Positions 8,123 to 17,412 are shown, numbered from the stretch's first letter. The stretch: DNA of 64,000 nt from Amycolatopsis solani (GCF_033441515.1 NZ_JAWQJT010000004.1:124001-188000), one strand, 5' to 3'. Numbers and translations are program-made. Notes: generated by a model from the letters alone, not told the origin.

Positions 8123-8890
8123 ATGGTTTCCGAATACGTCCAGAGCGACCGATTCCGCGGTGCTCGTATCCACCTGTGCGACCTCGCGGGTCTCGAGATC
8201 CGCGATTGCGAGGTGAACGGTCTGAAGATCGTCGACTGCTACGGCAGCGACGTCTACCTCGGTGGCTATTTCGAGCGCCTCGTCGTCAACGACGTCGACG
8301 TCACCGCCTACGTCGAGGCCGAGCTCGACCGTCGGCACCCCGCACGGGCGCTGGCGCGGGAAGCGGCTTCGCCCGAGGACTACCGGGCTGCTTGGGACGC
8401 GATCGAGACCCTGTGGGGCGCGACGCTCGACCGGGCGAAACTGCTGCCCGAGGCCACACTGCACGAGCAGGTCGACGGCGAGTGGTCGTTCGTCGAGACG
8501 CAACGGCATCTGCTGTTCGCCTGCGATGCCTGGCTCGGCAACGCCGTGCTCGAGGAGGAAGCGCCCTACCACCCATTGGGTTTCCCCGCCGGAGGGACGC
8601 CGGCCGAGGAGGCGGCGAAGCTCGGCCTCACCCTCGAAGCCACCCCGACGCTCGACGAAGTCCTGGAACCGCGGCGCGCCCGCATGGCCGCGATGCGGCG
8701 TGTGGTCGGCGGGCTCACCGCGGCCGAGCTCGACCGGGTGTGCGGCCGCAAGCCGGCGGACATGTATCCCGAGCAGGAGTACGTCGTGCGCCGCTGCCTC
8801 AAAGTCGTGCTGAAGGAAGAAGCGGAGCACCACCGTTACGCGGTGCGCGACCTCGCGAGGCTCGAAGCAGGTGCGTCCGAACCGCAGTAG
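8123..8890 (+). CDS. DinB-like four-helix protein with a short pentapeptide-like N-terminus
   Basis: A 255-residue protein beginning MVSEYVQSDRFRGA. The first 55 or so residues resemble short pentapeptide-type repeats (FRGARIHLCDLAGLEIRDCE and similar). The rest resembles the DinB/YfiT four-helix fold, with DGEWSFVETQRHLLFACDAWL in the core and a late EEAEHHRYAVRDL helix carrying histidines. DinB-like proteins often bind a metal or act as thiol transferases, and no substrate can be named. An upstream GTG at 8087 would add 12 residues, but the ATG is preferred because the extension lacks matching sequence character. Confidence 0.72.
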   Translation: MVSEYVQSDRFRGARIHLCDLAGLEIRDCEVNGLKIVDCYGSDVYLGGYFERLVVNDVDVTAYVEAELDRRHPARALAREAASPEDYRAAWDAIETLWGATLDRAKLLPEATLHEQVDGEWSFVETQRHLLFACDAWLGNAVLEEEAPYHPLGFPAGGTPAEEAAKLGLTLEATPTLDEVLEPRRARMAAMRRVVGGLTAAELDRVCGRKPADMYPEQEYVVRRCLKVVLKEEAEHHRYAVRDLARLEAGASEPQ

Positions 8891-8913
8891 GGGCCAAGGG
8901 GTGAAGGCCGGCG

Positions 8914-9390
8914 TCAGGCGACTTCGGGTTCCAGGTCTTTCCCCTCGACGAACGCCTTGAGCCGCGCCAGCCCCTCGGCCATCACCTGCTGGGCCCAGGC
9001 GAGCACGTCTTCCGCCGATTGCCCGGGCGGCAGCATCGGACCGCGGGTGTAGACGTCGTAGGCGACCACCGTCCCGTCGCCGGCCGGGGTCAGCTCCCAC
9101 GTCGCGAAACCCATGAACGTGCCGTCCAGCGCGTCGAGACGGATCGTGCGGCGCTGCTCCAGGATCAGCTCGGCGTTCTCGACGTGGTAGAGCGCGACGT
9201 CGGGTGCCTCGGGCGAGGCCGCGTAGAACCGTTGTCCCACAGAGCCTTCCGCACCGCCGAGGCGCACCAGGAGCTGGCCCCGGCGCCAGCCGTCGAGGTC
9301 GACGATGTGCGGCCAGATCGCCGCCGCACCGGCCGCGACGTGCACTTTGCTGTGGGTCAGGAAGTCGATGGTCGCGAGGGGTTCGGTCAT
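8914..9390 (-). CDS. SRPBCC-family (polyketide cyclase/START-like) protein
   Basis: A 158-residue protein starting MTEPLATIDFLTHSK. It has the helix-grip layout with an early IWPHIVDLDGW segment, a run of beta strands (LYHVENAELILEQRRTIRL) and a long C-terminal helix, as in SRPBCC ligand-binding proteins. The start overlaps the TGA of the upstream prolyl oligopeptidase gene as ATGA, so the two are translationally coupled. Function beyond binding a small hydrophobic ligand cannot be stated. Confidence 0.72.
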   Translation of the reverse strand: MTEPLATIDFLTHSKVHVAAGAAAIWPHIVDLDGWRRGQLLVRLGGAEGSVGQRFYAASPEAPDVALYHVENAELILEQRRTIRLDALDGTFMGFATWELTPAGDGTVVAYDVYTRGPMLPPGQSAEDVLAWAQQVMAEGLARLKAFVEGKDLEPEVA

Positions 9391-11486
9391 GCGGGGTCTC
9401 CTGGGTGTGCGGCGCCGGGGTGGCGCAGGCCGGCTGGGGTCATCCCCAGGCGCTGCATGAGGAAGGCGAGCCAATGCGTCGCGTGGGTGACGGCTTCCGA
9501 CCGGTTGCTGGCCGTGCCGTGTCCGACGTCGTCCCAGACGCGCAGCAGCACCGGCGCGGTGGTGGCTTCGGCGGCTTGCACGCGCGCGACGAACTTGCGG
9601 GTCGGGCCGGGCGGGCAGGCGACGTCCGCGCCGCCCGCGTGGATGTAGAGCGCCGGGTAAGCGACTGTCTCGTCGACGAGGTGGTACGGCGACATCTTGG
9701 CGAGGCGGGCGACCTCGCCGGGATCATCGAGGTCGCCGTACTCCGCGCTGAGGGCGAACTTGCCGTAGGGCAGGCGGTGGGCGCCGATGACGTCCAGCGG
9801 CGGGCATTGCGGCACGACCGCCGCCCAGAGGTCCGGGCGTTGGGTGAAGGCGTTGCCCGCCAGGAAGCCGCCGTTGCTCCAGCCGGTCATGGCGAGCCGG
9901 CCGGTCGTCGTGGCACCGGTGGCGACGAGGTGTTCGGCGATCGCGTAGAGGTCGTCAAGGCTGTTCTGCTTGCCGCGGAGGCGTCCGGCGTCGGCCCAGC
10001 CGGTGCCGAGGTCGCTTCCGCCGCGCTGGTGGGAGATGGCCAGTGCGCCGCCGGCCGCGACGAACGCCGCGACGGGGCCGGGGTACTGCGCCGGCCAGGA
10101 GACCCGGCCGCCGCCGTACGCGGTGACGAGCGTGGGCAGTGGACGCGTTCCGTCGGCACCCTCGGGCAGGACGAGGTGGTACGGCACCTCGGTCCCGTCC
10201 GCGGAACGGGCCCAGCGCAGGGTCGACGTCGCACCGGCCAGGCGCACCCGCGGCTCGCGCAGGGTGTCGACCTGCCCGGAACCCCACCGGTAGCGGTAGA
10301 GGCCCGGCGAGGAAACCGGGGTCGAGAACGGGAACACGAACTCGTCGGGGTGGCTCTCGGCCACCAGTGCGGCGTTCGGCATGACGTCGACCGGCAGGGC
10401 TCCCCGGCCGGGCAGCGGCACCTCCTCGAGCTCCCGTCCGTCCCGGTCGAACACCCAGGCGCGGGCCTCGGTGTCGACCGATCCCGTGACGACCAGGCGG
10501 CCGCCGACCAGCCGGACGTGGCTCAGCACCCGCTGTGACTCCCCGACGAGTTCCCGCCACGCGGCCGGGTCCGGGTCGTCGAACCCGATCGCCACGATCC
10601 GCCCGCGGGGCGCCCGGTGGTTGGTGACCGCGACGTAGCGGTCCCCGTCGATGACACCGGCCACGGACGCGTCGAGGTCCGGCACGAACGGGCGCCAGTT
10701 CCGCTCCGGCAGGTCGCACACGTACCGCGGGAGCGGCCAGACGCTCGTCAGCACGGCGTGCTTGCCGTCGGCGGCGACCTGGACCGTCGGGCCTTCGGCG
10801 CCGGTGACCGGCTCCGGCTCGGCCGGCGGTTCCGCGCCGATCGTGTGGAAGTAGACCCGGAAGGCGAACGACTCCGCCGACAGGTCACCCGCGGTGTAGA
10901 AGAAACCGGAGCTGTCCGGCAGCCACTGCGGGGTGATCATCGGGCCCATCGTCAGCTGCGGAAGCCGCTCCGGCAGCTCGTCGCCGGTTTCCACGTCCAG
11001 CAGCCGGATCTGCCCGAGGTCGGAACCACCCTGGTTGACCGCGAACAGCGCGATCCGCCCGTCCGGCGAGGGGACGAACCAGGAGATCGGCCTGCCGCCG
11101 TCCCGGACCGGGTCGTACAGGACCCGCCCTGGGCCGTCCGGACCGTCCGAGACCACGAGGACGGCGCTGTCCGGATAGCCGGGGCCGGGGGTGCGGGCGA
11201 GCCGGAACCAGCGGCCGCCGGCGAACTTCGGTGTCGGGTCGACCAGCCAGTTGGGTGAGCCGGTGCCGTCCGCGACGTGCTCGTCGACCGAGGACCGGAG
11301 GGCGTCCAGGTGCGGCCACTGCCCGAGAAAAGCGTCGGTGAGGGAGTTCTGCGCCTCCTGCCACGCCGCCGTCTCGGCCGAATCGTCTTCGAGCCAGCGG
11401 TAGGGATCCGGAAAACTGATACCCGCGACGGTGTCTCGGGTGTCGACGATTCGCGCCGCGGGATAAGGCAGCTGCGCGTCGGTCAT
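9387..11486 (-). CDS. Prolyl oligopeptidase family (S9) serine peptidase
   Basis: A 699-residue protein. An N-terminal beta-propeller region (starting with FPDPYRWLEDDSAE, a hallmark of S9A) is followed by an alpha/beta hydrolase domain with GWSNGGF (Ser537) and a terminal VGHG histidine (His656). No signal peptide is visible, so it is probably cytoplasmic and cleaves short peptides after proline. The chosen ATG at 11486 follows a GGAGG site; the in-frame extension upstream is leader. The gene ends in an ATGA overlap with the SRPBCC gene. Confidence 0.88.
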   Translation of the reverse strand: MTDAQLPYPAARIVDTRDTVAGISFPDPYRWLEDDSAETAAWQEAQNSLTDAFLGQWPHLDALRSSVDEHVADGTGSPNWLVDPTPKFAGGRWFRLARTPGPGYPDSAVLVVSDGPDGPGRVLYDPVRDGGRPISWFVPSPDGRIALFAVNQGGSDLGQIRLLDVETGDELPERLPQLTMGPMITPQWLPDSSGFFYTAGDLSAESFAFRVYFHTIGAEPPAEPEPVTGAEGPTVQVAADGKHAVLTSVWPLPRYVCDLPERNWRPFVPDLDASVAGVIDGDRYVAVTNHRAPRGRIVAIGFDDPDPAAWRELVGESQRVLSHVRLVGGRLVVTGSVDTEARAWVFDRDGRELEEVPLPGRGALPVDVMPNAALVAESHPDEFVFPFSTPVSSPGLYRYRWGSGQVDTLREPRVRLAGATSTLRWARSADGTEVPYHLVLPEGADGTRPLPTLVTAYGGGRVSWPAQYPGPVAAFVAAGGALAISHQRGGSDLGTGWADAGRLRGKQNSLDDLYAIAEHLVATGATTTGRLAMTGWSNGGFLAGNAFTQRPDLWAAVVPQCPPLDVIGAHRLPYGKFALSAEYGDLDDPGEVARLAKMSPYHLVDETVAYPALYIHAGGADVACPPGPTRKFVARVQAAEATTAPVLLRVWDDVGHGTASNRSEAVTHATHWLAFLMQRLGMTPAGLRHPGAAHPGDPA

Positions 11487-11775
11487 CGCGTCCTCCGTGG
11501 GGCTGGTCCGGTTCGGACGGTCGGGGTGGAACCACTCTGCCCTGGCCGTGCCCGGAACGCGATCGACAAATGACGGCACCACCCGCCTGGTGGACGCGAC
11601 AGATGTCGACGAAGTTCGGGGGCTTCAAAAGAACGCCCCGCGGCGGTTGACACAATTCGAATTCCATGACCTCGCCATGAGCGGTTGCAAACCGAACGCC
11701 ACTCGCCTTAAAGTCGAATGTGCAATCACATTCTCTTTTTTGCTTCCCGGGGCGCCGATCTGGCAGGAGCCTGCA
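11487..11775. promoter_or_regulatory. 289-bp divergent intergenic region
   Basis: It lies between two divergent genes. It contains a 10-bp palindrome AATTCGAATT (11654-11663), a possible promoter for the rightward gene (TTGCAA, 17 bp, TTAAAG) and a hairpin followed by a T-run at 11716-11741. It is locally AT-richer than the surroundings. No coding sequence is convincing. Confidence 0.5.
11716..11741 (+). terminator. Hairpin plus T-run, possible attenuator
   Basis: GAATGTG-CAAT-CACATTC is a perfect 7-bp stem with a 4-base loop, directly followed by TCTTTTTT. It has the form of a weak intrinsic terminator but sits in the leader of the downstream gene, 35 bp before its start. It could instead be a protein-binding palindrome. 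Confidence 0.4.
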
Positions 11776-13389
11776 ATGACGAACACGATCGAGAGCGGCC
11801 CCAGGACCCGGCAGCAGCGCAACGCCGGGCCGGCTCCGCTGCTGTCGGACGCACAAGTGGGGCACATCCGGCACATCGACAACCTGTCGCGGCTTCCGCG
11901 CGGGGACTGGCGGCACATGGCGGGGCCGCTGCCCTTCCAGGAGGACTTCAGCGCCTACCGTTACCAGCTCGGCTACATGAGCCTCGCGATGGCGCTCGCG
12001 CACTACCACCAGCTGCCCGCCGCCCCCGGGGTTTTCCGGGGGCAGCTCGACCGGCTCATCCGCAAGATGCTCGAACCCGACGTCTGGTCGTACTGGCGGG
12101 ACACCAGCACCCAGGGGGGCTACGGACCGTTCGCGCTGCCCCGCCTGCCGAGCCGCGCCGATCCGGTCGCGGTGGACAACATCATGTACAGCGCTTACCT
12201 GCAGGTCATGACCCTGATGTACACCATGCTGTTCGACGATCGGACCTACGAGCAGCCCGGTTCGCTGTCGTTCGCCCTGCGGCCGGTCCTGTGGGGCAAG
12301 GACCGCCACGAGCGCTTCGAGTACGACCAGCGGAGCCTGAACGAGCGGATCTACTGGAACATGGTGGAAAACGGGTACCTCGGGGTGGCCTGCGAACCCT
12401 TCTGCGTGTTCCAGGTCTGCAACCAGGTCCCCATTCTGGGTTTCCGGCTCCACGACCACCTCTACGGCGGCGACCTCGCGGCCGAGGTGACCCAGGGCTA
12501 TCTCCGGGCGTGGGAACAGTTCGGCGGCGGGCTCAACGAGAACGGCCACTTCGCGAGTTACGTGGTCCAGCAGAACGAGCTGCTGCCGCAAGACGTCCTG
12601 GTCGACCACGACACCGCGTGGACCGACGGGTGGCTCGGCATGCTGCTGAACATGTGGCGGCCCGAGCTCGTGCGGCGCACTTACCGGGACAAGATCGAGC
12701 ACTGGCTCGATCGGGGCAGCGGCGGGCGCATCGCCGTCCGCGGCTTCTCGCGCATCCCCGGCAGTGAGGACCTGGTCGCGCCCGGCACGCTCGGGGAGAT
12801 CGGCTGGCTCGCGGCCTGGGCCTCGGAGATGGGCGACCGCGAAGTCGCCGACGGGATCCTCGGCCACGCGGACACGTACCTGAACCCGCAGTGGGAGAAC
12901 GGCGGGCTCTACTACCCGCGCCGGGACGAGACCTATGACGAGGCCGGGCACTTCGTCTCCGTCATCCCCACGGTCAGCAACGCCACCTTCCCCTATGCCC
13001 GCCTCAACGTCGCCGACGGCTTGCGGACGCTGTTCGAACGCCCCTGGACCGACCGCGAGCGTTCCCGTCCCGCGCTCACCGAGGTGGGCAGGGAGGTCGA
13101 CGTCCGGCGCGCCTGGTACCACGAAGACACCCGCTGCCTGCAGCTGAGCGTGAGCCCGATGCACGGCCGGCCGGCGGCGGCGACGGACCTGACGATCTCG
13201 CGGGTCTGGGACCGGGGTGCCTGGGCGTTGACGGTCGACGGCCGCACGGTCGCCCGAGGCGGCGAAGCCGGGGTCGAGCCGACGGCGGAAGGGCAGCGGC
13301 TTGAGCCGAGGCGTGTCGACGACGGGGTGCGGATCTCGCTCGAACTGCGTGGCCGCGTCGACCTCGAGCTGGTCTGGAGCAAGGCATGA
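11776..13389 (+). CDS. Linalool dehydratase/isomerase-like (alpha6/alpha6 barrel) protein
   Basis: A 537-residue protein starting MTNTIESGPR. The FSAYRYQLGYMSLAMALAHYH segment and the ACEPFCVFQVCNQ segment match the linalool dehydratase/isomerase fold family. C206 and C215 are nine residues apart, the same spacing as the two catalytic cysteines of that enzyme. The aspartate preceding FSAYRYQ also fits. The position where I expect the catalytic histidine appears to read YSAY (Tyr), so the chemistry may differ. No signal peptide is visible. Its stop overlaps the SCO-like gene as ATGA. Substrate unknown; a terpene-type or other alcohol is only a guess. Confidence 0.68.
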   Translation: MTNTIESGPRTRQQRNAGPAPLLSDAQVGHIRHIDNLSRLPRGDWRHMAGPLPFQEDFSAYRYQLGYMSLAMALAHYHQLPAAPGVFRGQLDRLIRKMLEPDVWSYWRDTSTQGGYGPFALPRLPSRADPVAVDNIMYSAYLQVMTLMYTMLFDDRTYEQPGSLSFALRPVLWGKDRHERFEYDQRSLNERIYWNMVENGYLGVACEPFCVFQVCNQVPILGFRLHDHLYGGDLAAEVTQGYLRAWEQFGGGLNENGHFASYVVQQNELLPQDVLVDHDTAWTDGWLGMLLNMWRPELVRRTYRDKIEHWLDRGSGGRIAVRGFSRIPGSEDLVAPGTLGEIGWLAAWASEMGDREVADGILGHADTYLNPQWENGGLYYPRRDETYDEAGHFVSVIPTVSNATFPYARLNVADGLRTLFERPWTDRERSRPALTEVGREVDVRRAWYHEDTRCLQLSVSPMHGRPAAATDLTISRVWDRGAWALTVDGRTVARGGEAGVEPTAEGQRLEPRRVDDGVRISLELRGRVDLELVWSKA

Positions 13390-13886
13390 GCGTCACCCAC
13401 CACCCCGTCCGGCCGCGCTACACCCTGGTCGACCACCACGGTCGCGAGGTCACCGAGCAGGACTTCCCGGGTCGCCACCAGCTGGTCTTCTTCGGCTTCA
13501 CCCACTGCCGTGCCGTCTGCCCCCGCGTGCTCGGCCTGCTGAGCACGGTGCTCGACGACCTCGGGCCGCTGGCCGACCGGATTCAGCCGCTGTACATCTC
13601 GGTCGACCCGGAACGCGACACCCCGGACGTCCTGCGCGCGTTCCTCGAACGGACCTACCCGCGGTTCCTGGGGCTCACCGGGAGCCCGGAAGCAGCGGAG
13701 GCGGCCCGCGCCGCCTTCCGCATCTTCGCCGGCCGCGGAGCGGATCCCGAGGACCCGGAGGGGTACGCGGTGCCGCACACCGCCCTGACCTACCTGCTCG
13801 ACCCGGGCGCGGCGTACCTCGCGCACTTCCCGGACGTCCTGGCCGCGGCCGAGATCGCCGACCGGATCCGGAAACTGGTTCGGTGA
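13386..13886 (+). CDS. SCO1/SenC/PrrC-family thioredoxin-fold protein, cytoplasmic form
   Basis: A 166-residue protein with the family motif FTHC41RAVC45P, the SVDPERDTP segment and the distal histidine in VPHTALTYL (His131), that is, the copper-binding set of SCO proteins. Unlike the usual membrane-anchored SCO1, it starts directly in the fold, with no signal peptide or transmembrane helix. It overlaps the upstream dehydratase-like gene by ATGA, so the two are made together. It may deliver copper or act as a thiol-disulfide partner for that cysteine enzyme; this is inferred from coupling only. Confidence 0.82.
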   Translation: MSVTHHPVRPRYTLVDHHGREVTEQDFPGRHQLVFFGFTHCRAVCPRVLGLLSTVLDDLGPLADRIQPLYISVDPERDTPDVLRAFLERTYPRFLGLTGSPEAAEAARAAFRIFAGRGADPEDPEGYAVPHTALTYLLDPGAAYLAHFPDVLAAAEIADRIRKLVR

Positions 13887-13910
13887 AGCCCCCGCCGTCG
13901 TCGGCGCGGA

Positions 13911-16187
13911 TCAGCAGGGCAGCTCGGCGGGCGGCTCCTCGCCGAGCAGGTGCTCGACGAAGTAGTCCCACATGAGCGCGCGGACGTAGGGAGTGGTGCC
14001 GCCGTAGTGGTCGACTCCGGGCCAGATCTTGAGGTCGAACCGCTTGCGCGCGTGGCTGAGCGCGTCGATCAGGGCGAAGGTGTGGTCCAGGCTGACGTTG
14101 GCGTCCCGGTCGCCGGACACCAGCAAGAGCTTGCCGCGCAACCGGTCGGCCGGCCGGAGGTTGCCGAGGGCGGCCAGCTTGCCGGGGTCGTTCGCGTCTT
14201 CGTTGCCCAGGTGCCAGTTCCAGGCGCCGCGCGGGAGCTTGCGCGCGTCGTGCACCCCGGCGGAGCTGACCCCGACGGTGAAGAACTCGGGGAAGGACAG
14301 CATCGCGCGCACCGAGTTGTACCCGCCGTAGGAGTGGCCGGTCACGCCGACGCGGGACAAGTCCAGTCCGGGATGCCGATCGGCCAGTGCCCGGATGGCC
14401 GTGACGTGGTCCTCGATGCCGCGCGGGGTGTCGAGTTCTTCCCGCGTCCACTGCCGGAACACGCGATCGCGGCCGGGTGTGCCGCGGCCGTCGAGCACAA
14501 CGGTGGCGAAGCCGAGGGCAGCATACGCCGCGCCGAGCCGGCCCCAGGACGGGTTGCCGCCGCCGCTGAGGAACCCGCTCGGCTGGGTGACGACCTGGTA
14601 GCCCGCGTACATCAGGTCGATGACCGGGATCCGCTCCGGGTCGACGGGGTCCGGGGGCAGCGTGAGCAGCCCCCACAGCGGCGTCTTCCCGTCGTCGGCG
14701 GTGACCTGGAACTGCTGGGGGAACACATAACCCGCGTCGGTCAATGCGGAGACGTCCGCGCGTTCCAGTTCGCCGATGACCGCGCCGGTCGCGGTGTCGC
14801 GCAGGACGATCTCGGTCGGCTTCTCGACGGTCGAGACGTGGTCCACGAAGCAGCGGCCGCTGGGGCTGATCGAGCTGCCGGCCGCACCGCCGAAGATCGC
14901 GGTGAAGAACGCGATGGCGGGTGCCTTGAGTTCGTGGTCGGCCGGTTCCGGTGTGAGCAGCATCTGGGCACCGCCGTCCAGCGACGCCTTGTAGAGCCGG
15001 CGCCAGTACGGGTTGCCGCCGTCCTCGCCGGTGCCGGCCAGGAACAGCACCTCGCGGCGCCGCTCGTCGACGCGCAGGATGTCGCGGACGACGAGGTCGC
15101 CGCTGGTGATGCGGTGCCGGCAGGCTCCGGTGCCGAGGTCGTAGAGGTAGAGGTGGCCCCAGCCGTCGCGCTGGGAGAACCAGATCGCCTCGTTCGTCGC
15201 GGGCAGCACGCGGATCAGCGGCAGGCTGTACTCGTGGGTGTTGGGTTCGTAGATCGGCTCCGCCGTCTCGCTGAGCGCCACGGTCCGCGCACCGGTACGG
15301 GTGTCGATCCGCAGCAGCGCCGCGGTTCTGCCGCCGGTTTCGTGGGCGAGCAGGTGGACGAAGCGCTCGTCGGCCGACCACGCGACGGTGTCGAGGTGCG
15401 TCATGGCGAGGCCGTCGGTCAAGCCGTCCTCGTCGTCGAAGACGGCCTGGTCCCCGGTCACCAGGTCGATGATCGCGAGCTGGGGTACGCCATCGGGCTG
15501 TTCGTCGACGTGGTGGTAGCGGAAGGGATCCAGCCGCGGCTTCGCCCGGTCGGCCGGAAGCTGGTCGACGAACGGGTGCTCGGGCATCGAACGCTCGTCC
15601 AGCCGCCCGGTGAGCAGAAGCCGGCCGGAGGGCGAGAACGCCGTGGCCATCGGCGGAAGCGGACGGCCCCGCGCGGCCAGCGGCAGGTTCGAACGCAGGT
15701 AGTCCGGGGTCGCACCCCAGGCGAAGTGCGCTTCGCCGGCTCGGGTCACCTGGCGTTCCTCGCCGTTCTCGTCGCGCAGCCACAGGTCGTGCTCGCGCCG
15801 GAACACCTCTGTCTTGCCGTCCGGGCTGCGCAGCGCGGGCTCCGCGGCGGGGACGGCCGAGTCGCCGTCGGGCCCGAACGCCGCGGCGCGGCCGTCGCCG
15901 AGCCGCACCAGGTGCGGCTCGTAAGCGGTGACCGGGATCGTGCGGAGATCGACCTCGGCGCCGAACACCGCGCTCAGCCGCTCGGCCAGCGCGTCGCGGT
16001 CGAACAGCGGCCGCCTGGTGAAGGTCTCCGGGTCGACCAGGACGTATTCGTGGCCGTCGGCTCCGTCACGGCGGTACCAGAACTCGTCGCCGTCACCGGT
16101 CCACTGCGGATCGATCGCCCGGTTGCGGACCAGTCCGGGCAACCGTTCCGGCACCAGGGCCAGTGCGGCGCGATAGCGTTCGTCCAT
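13911..16187 (-). CDS. S9 family peptidase, dipeptidyl peptidase IV-like
   Basis: A 758-residue protein starting MDERYRAALALVP. The N-terminal half is a beta-propeller (repeated WYRRDG, HLYLYDLG and similar blades), and the C-terminal half is a hydrolase domain with GHSYGGYNS (Ser near 619), SGDRDANVS and the histidine in PGVDHYGG. No signal peptide or membrane anchor is visible, so a cytoplasmic peptidase is likely. It ends 24 bp from the convergent SCO-like gene. A long upstream in-frame extension is Arg/Ala-rich and non-homologous in character, so the internal ATG is used. Confidence 0.88.
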   Translation of the reverse strand: MDERYRAALALVPERLPGLVRNRAIDPQWTGDGDEFWYRRDGADGHEYVLVDPETFTRRPLFDRDALAERLSAVFGAEVDLRTIPVTAYEPHLVRLGDGRAAAFGPDGDSAVPAAEPALRSPDGKTEVFRREHDLWLRDENGEERQVTRAGEAHFAWGATPDYLRSNLPLAARGRPLPPMATAFSPSGRLLLTGRLDERSMPEHPFVDQLPADRAKPRLDPFRYHHVDEQPDGVPQLAIIDLVTGDQAVFDDEDGLTDGLAMTHLDTVAWSADERFVHLLAHETGGRTAALLRIDTRTGARTVALSETAEPIYEPNTHEYSLPLIRVLPATNEAIWFSQRDGWGHLYLYDLGTGACRHRITSGDLVVRDILRVDERRREVLFLAGTGEDGGNPYWRRLYKASLDGGAQMLLTPEPADHELKAPAIAFFTAIFGGAAGSSISPSGRCFVDHVSTVEKPTEIVLRDTATGAVIGELERADVSALTDAGYVFPQQFQVTADDGKTPLWGLLTLPPDPVDPERIPVIDLMYAGYQVVTQPSGFLSGGGNPSWGRLGAAYAALGFATVVLDGRGTPGRDRVFRQWTREELDTPRGIEDHVTAIRALADRHPGLDLSRVGVTGHSYGGYNSVRAMLSFPEFFTVGVSSAGVHDARKLPRGAWNWHLGNEDANDPGKLAALGNLRPADRLRGKLLLVSGDRDANVSLDHTFALIDALSHARKRFDLKIWPGVDHYGGTTPYVRALMWDYFVEHLLGEEPPAELPC

Positions 16188-16585
16188 CGTGGAGCGCAAA
16201 GCAGGCCTCCTCGGCCGGGACCGGTCAGCCAGCGGGTGAGCCGGATCACTTGGTGGTGCCACACCGGCGAACCTATCGCCGCGCGGGGCCGCCCGGAATC
16301 GACAACCGTCGCGTCCTTTCCCCGGGGCGCTACACGTTCGTCGCGAGCCATGGCCCGGCCCGCGGACAGGAAGTCCGTTGAGGACGGTACGGGCAGCGGC
16401 TCGTCCGCGGCGTCGGCGCGGAAGGCCCGGAGCAGGTAGGCGACCAAGCGCCTGGGCGCGGCGCAGTAAGCGGGCGGCGCGCTCACGAGCCCGCCGTGCG
16501 CAGCGCACCCGCCTCCTTCGCCCGGTCGACCAACAGGCATCGGCTACCGGGGCGAAGAGGCCGTCGCCGTGGTCGGTACCGTCGC
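16188..16585. other. 398-bp stretch without a convincing gene
   Basis: No start with a ribosome-binding site leads to a plausible product. On the minus strand, about 16380-16470, a short stretch reads RRLVAYLLRAFRAD, which is helix-like and may be a remnant of a regulator C-terminus, but it is too short to assign. The stretch begins a run of degraded sequence that continues to 17.4 kb. Confidence 0.5.
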
Positions 16586-16984
16586 TCAGGAGGCCGTTTC
16601 GCCGTGCTCCGGCAGCGCGCGTTCGGACGCCGCCTTGACGTGCGCGAGCATCTCCTCCGCAGCCGCGGCCGGATCGCCCGAAGCGAGGGCGTCCAGGATG
16701 CGCTGGTGCTCGGCCGCGGCTTGGCCGGCGTGCGCGTGCCCGGCCTTCATGAACAACCGGAATCGCTGCACCGGCCCGCTGAGTGCGCGGAAAGCGCTCT
16801 CGAGGAACGGGTTGTCGGCCTGTGCCGCGATCAGGCTGTGGAAGCGGGCGTCAGAGGTCCAGTAGCGGCGGAAAGCGTCGGCGTCCGTGTCGGCGTCGGT
16901 CGCGGATCCGGCCACCCGACTATTTATTGCGTTCCAATACGCACACAGCGTGACGTGAGGCACCCATGGTGGCGGGGTCCACAA
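16586..16984 (-). pseudogene. Fragment of a GntR-family regulator (FCD ligand domain only)
   Basis: About 110 residues from FRRYWTSDARFHSLIAAQ to the C-terminus match the FCD ligand-binding domain of FadR/GntR regulators, including the metal-site region (DARFHSLI) and EHQRILDALASGDP. The whole N-terminal winged helix-turn-helix is missing. Upstream of about 16920 the sequence turns AT-rich (tatttattgcgttccaata) and loses similarity. It looks like the surviving 3' part of a deleted gene. Confidence 0.72.
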
Positions 16985-17054
16985 AGGACAAATTCAGCTC
17001 GCCGCCGGCGCTCGCCGGCGGTGGCGGTTGCCCTGCGAAGCGGAGTTCAGCAGG

Positions 17055-17190
17055 TCACTGGGCACTGCCGAGGTCGTCGGGCGTCCGCAAATAGGCCAAG
17101 ACCATGGCCGTCAGCTGGTCGGCATAGCGGATCCAGTCTTCACCGGTGAATTTTCCCGGTGCTCCCTGTGCTCGCATGGCGCGGTGGACG
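17055..17190 (-). pseudogene. Probable C-terminal fragment of a TetR-type regulator
   Basis: The minus-strand frame ending TGEDWIRYADQLTAMVLAYLRTPDDLG has the look of a final TetR helix plus tail and ends in a proper stop. Upstream, the frame runs into sequence belonging to an oppositely oriented aldolase fragment, so no intact gene exists. The assignment is tentative. Confidence 0.4.
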
Positions 17191-17412
17191 AACGACGCCA
17201 CGATGGTCTCGGCCGCCGCCTGGTGGTTCATCACGATGGAGCGCTCGTGCCAGGCCCAGCTGCTGGCGATGGCGGCCGGCGAGCCGACCCTCATCGACCA
17301 CGACACCGCGGTGGGCGTACGCGACCAGACCGGGAACCCGGTCGCCGGCTGGTTCCAGTTCCGGCCGCTCTGGGACCAGGTCGTCGCGGAATCCCCCGAC
17401 CTGTTCGACTGA
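17176..17412 (+). pseudogene. C-terminal fragment of a class II aldolase/adducin-family protein
   Basis: The plus-strand frame includes AAAWWFITMERSCQAQLLA, GEPTLIDHDTAV and GWFQFRPLWDQVV, characteristic of the C-terminal third of class II aldolase/adducin-family proteins. The catalytic N-terminal two thirds, with the zinc histidines, are absent. Similarity begins abruptly near 17195. The fragment abuts the TetR-like fragment on the other strand. Confidence 0.68.

Noticed and set aside
16900..16960. AT-rich patch as a mobile-element end or attachment site
   Set aside because: No inverted repeats, target duplication or integrase or transposase gene is visible nearby.
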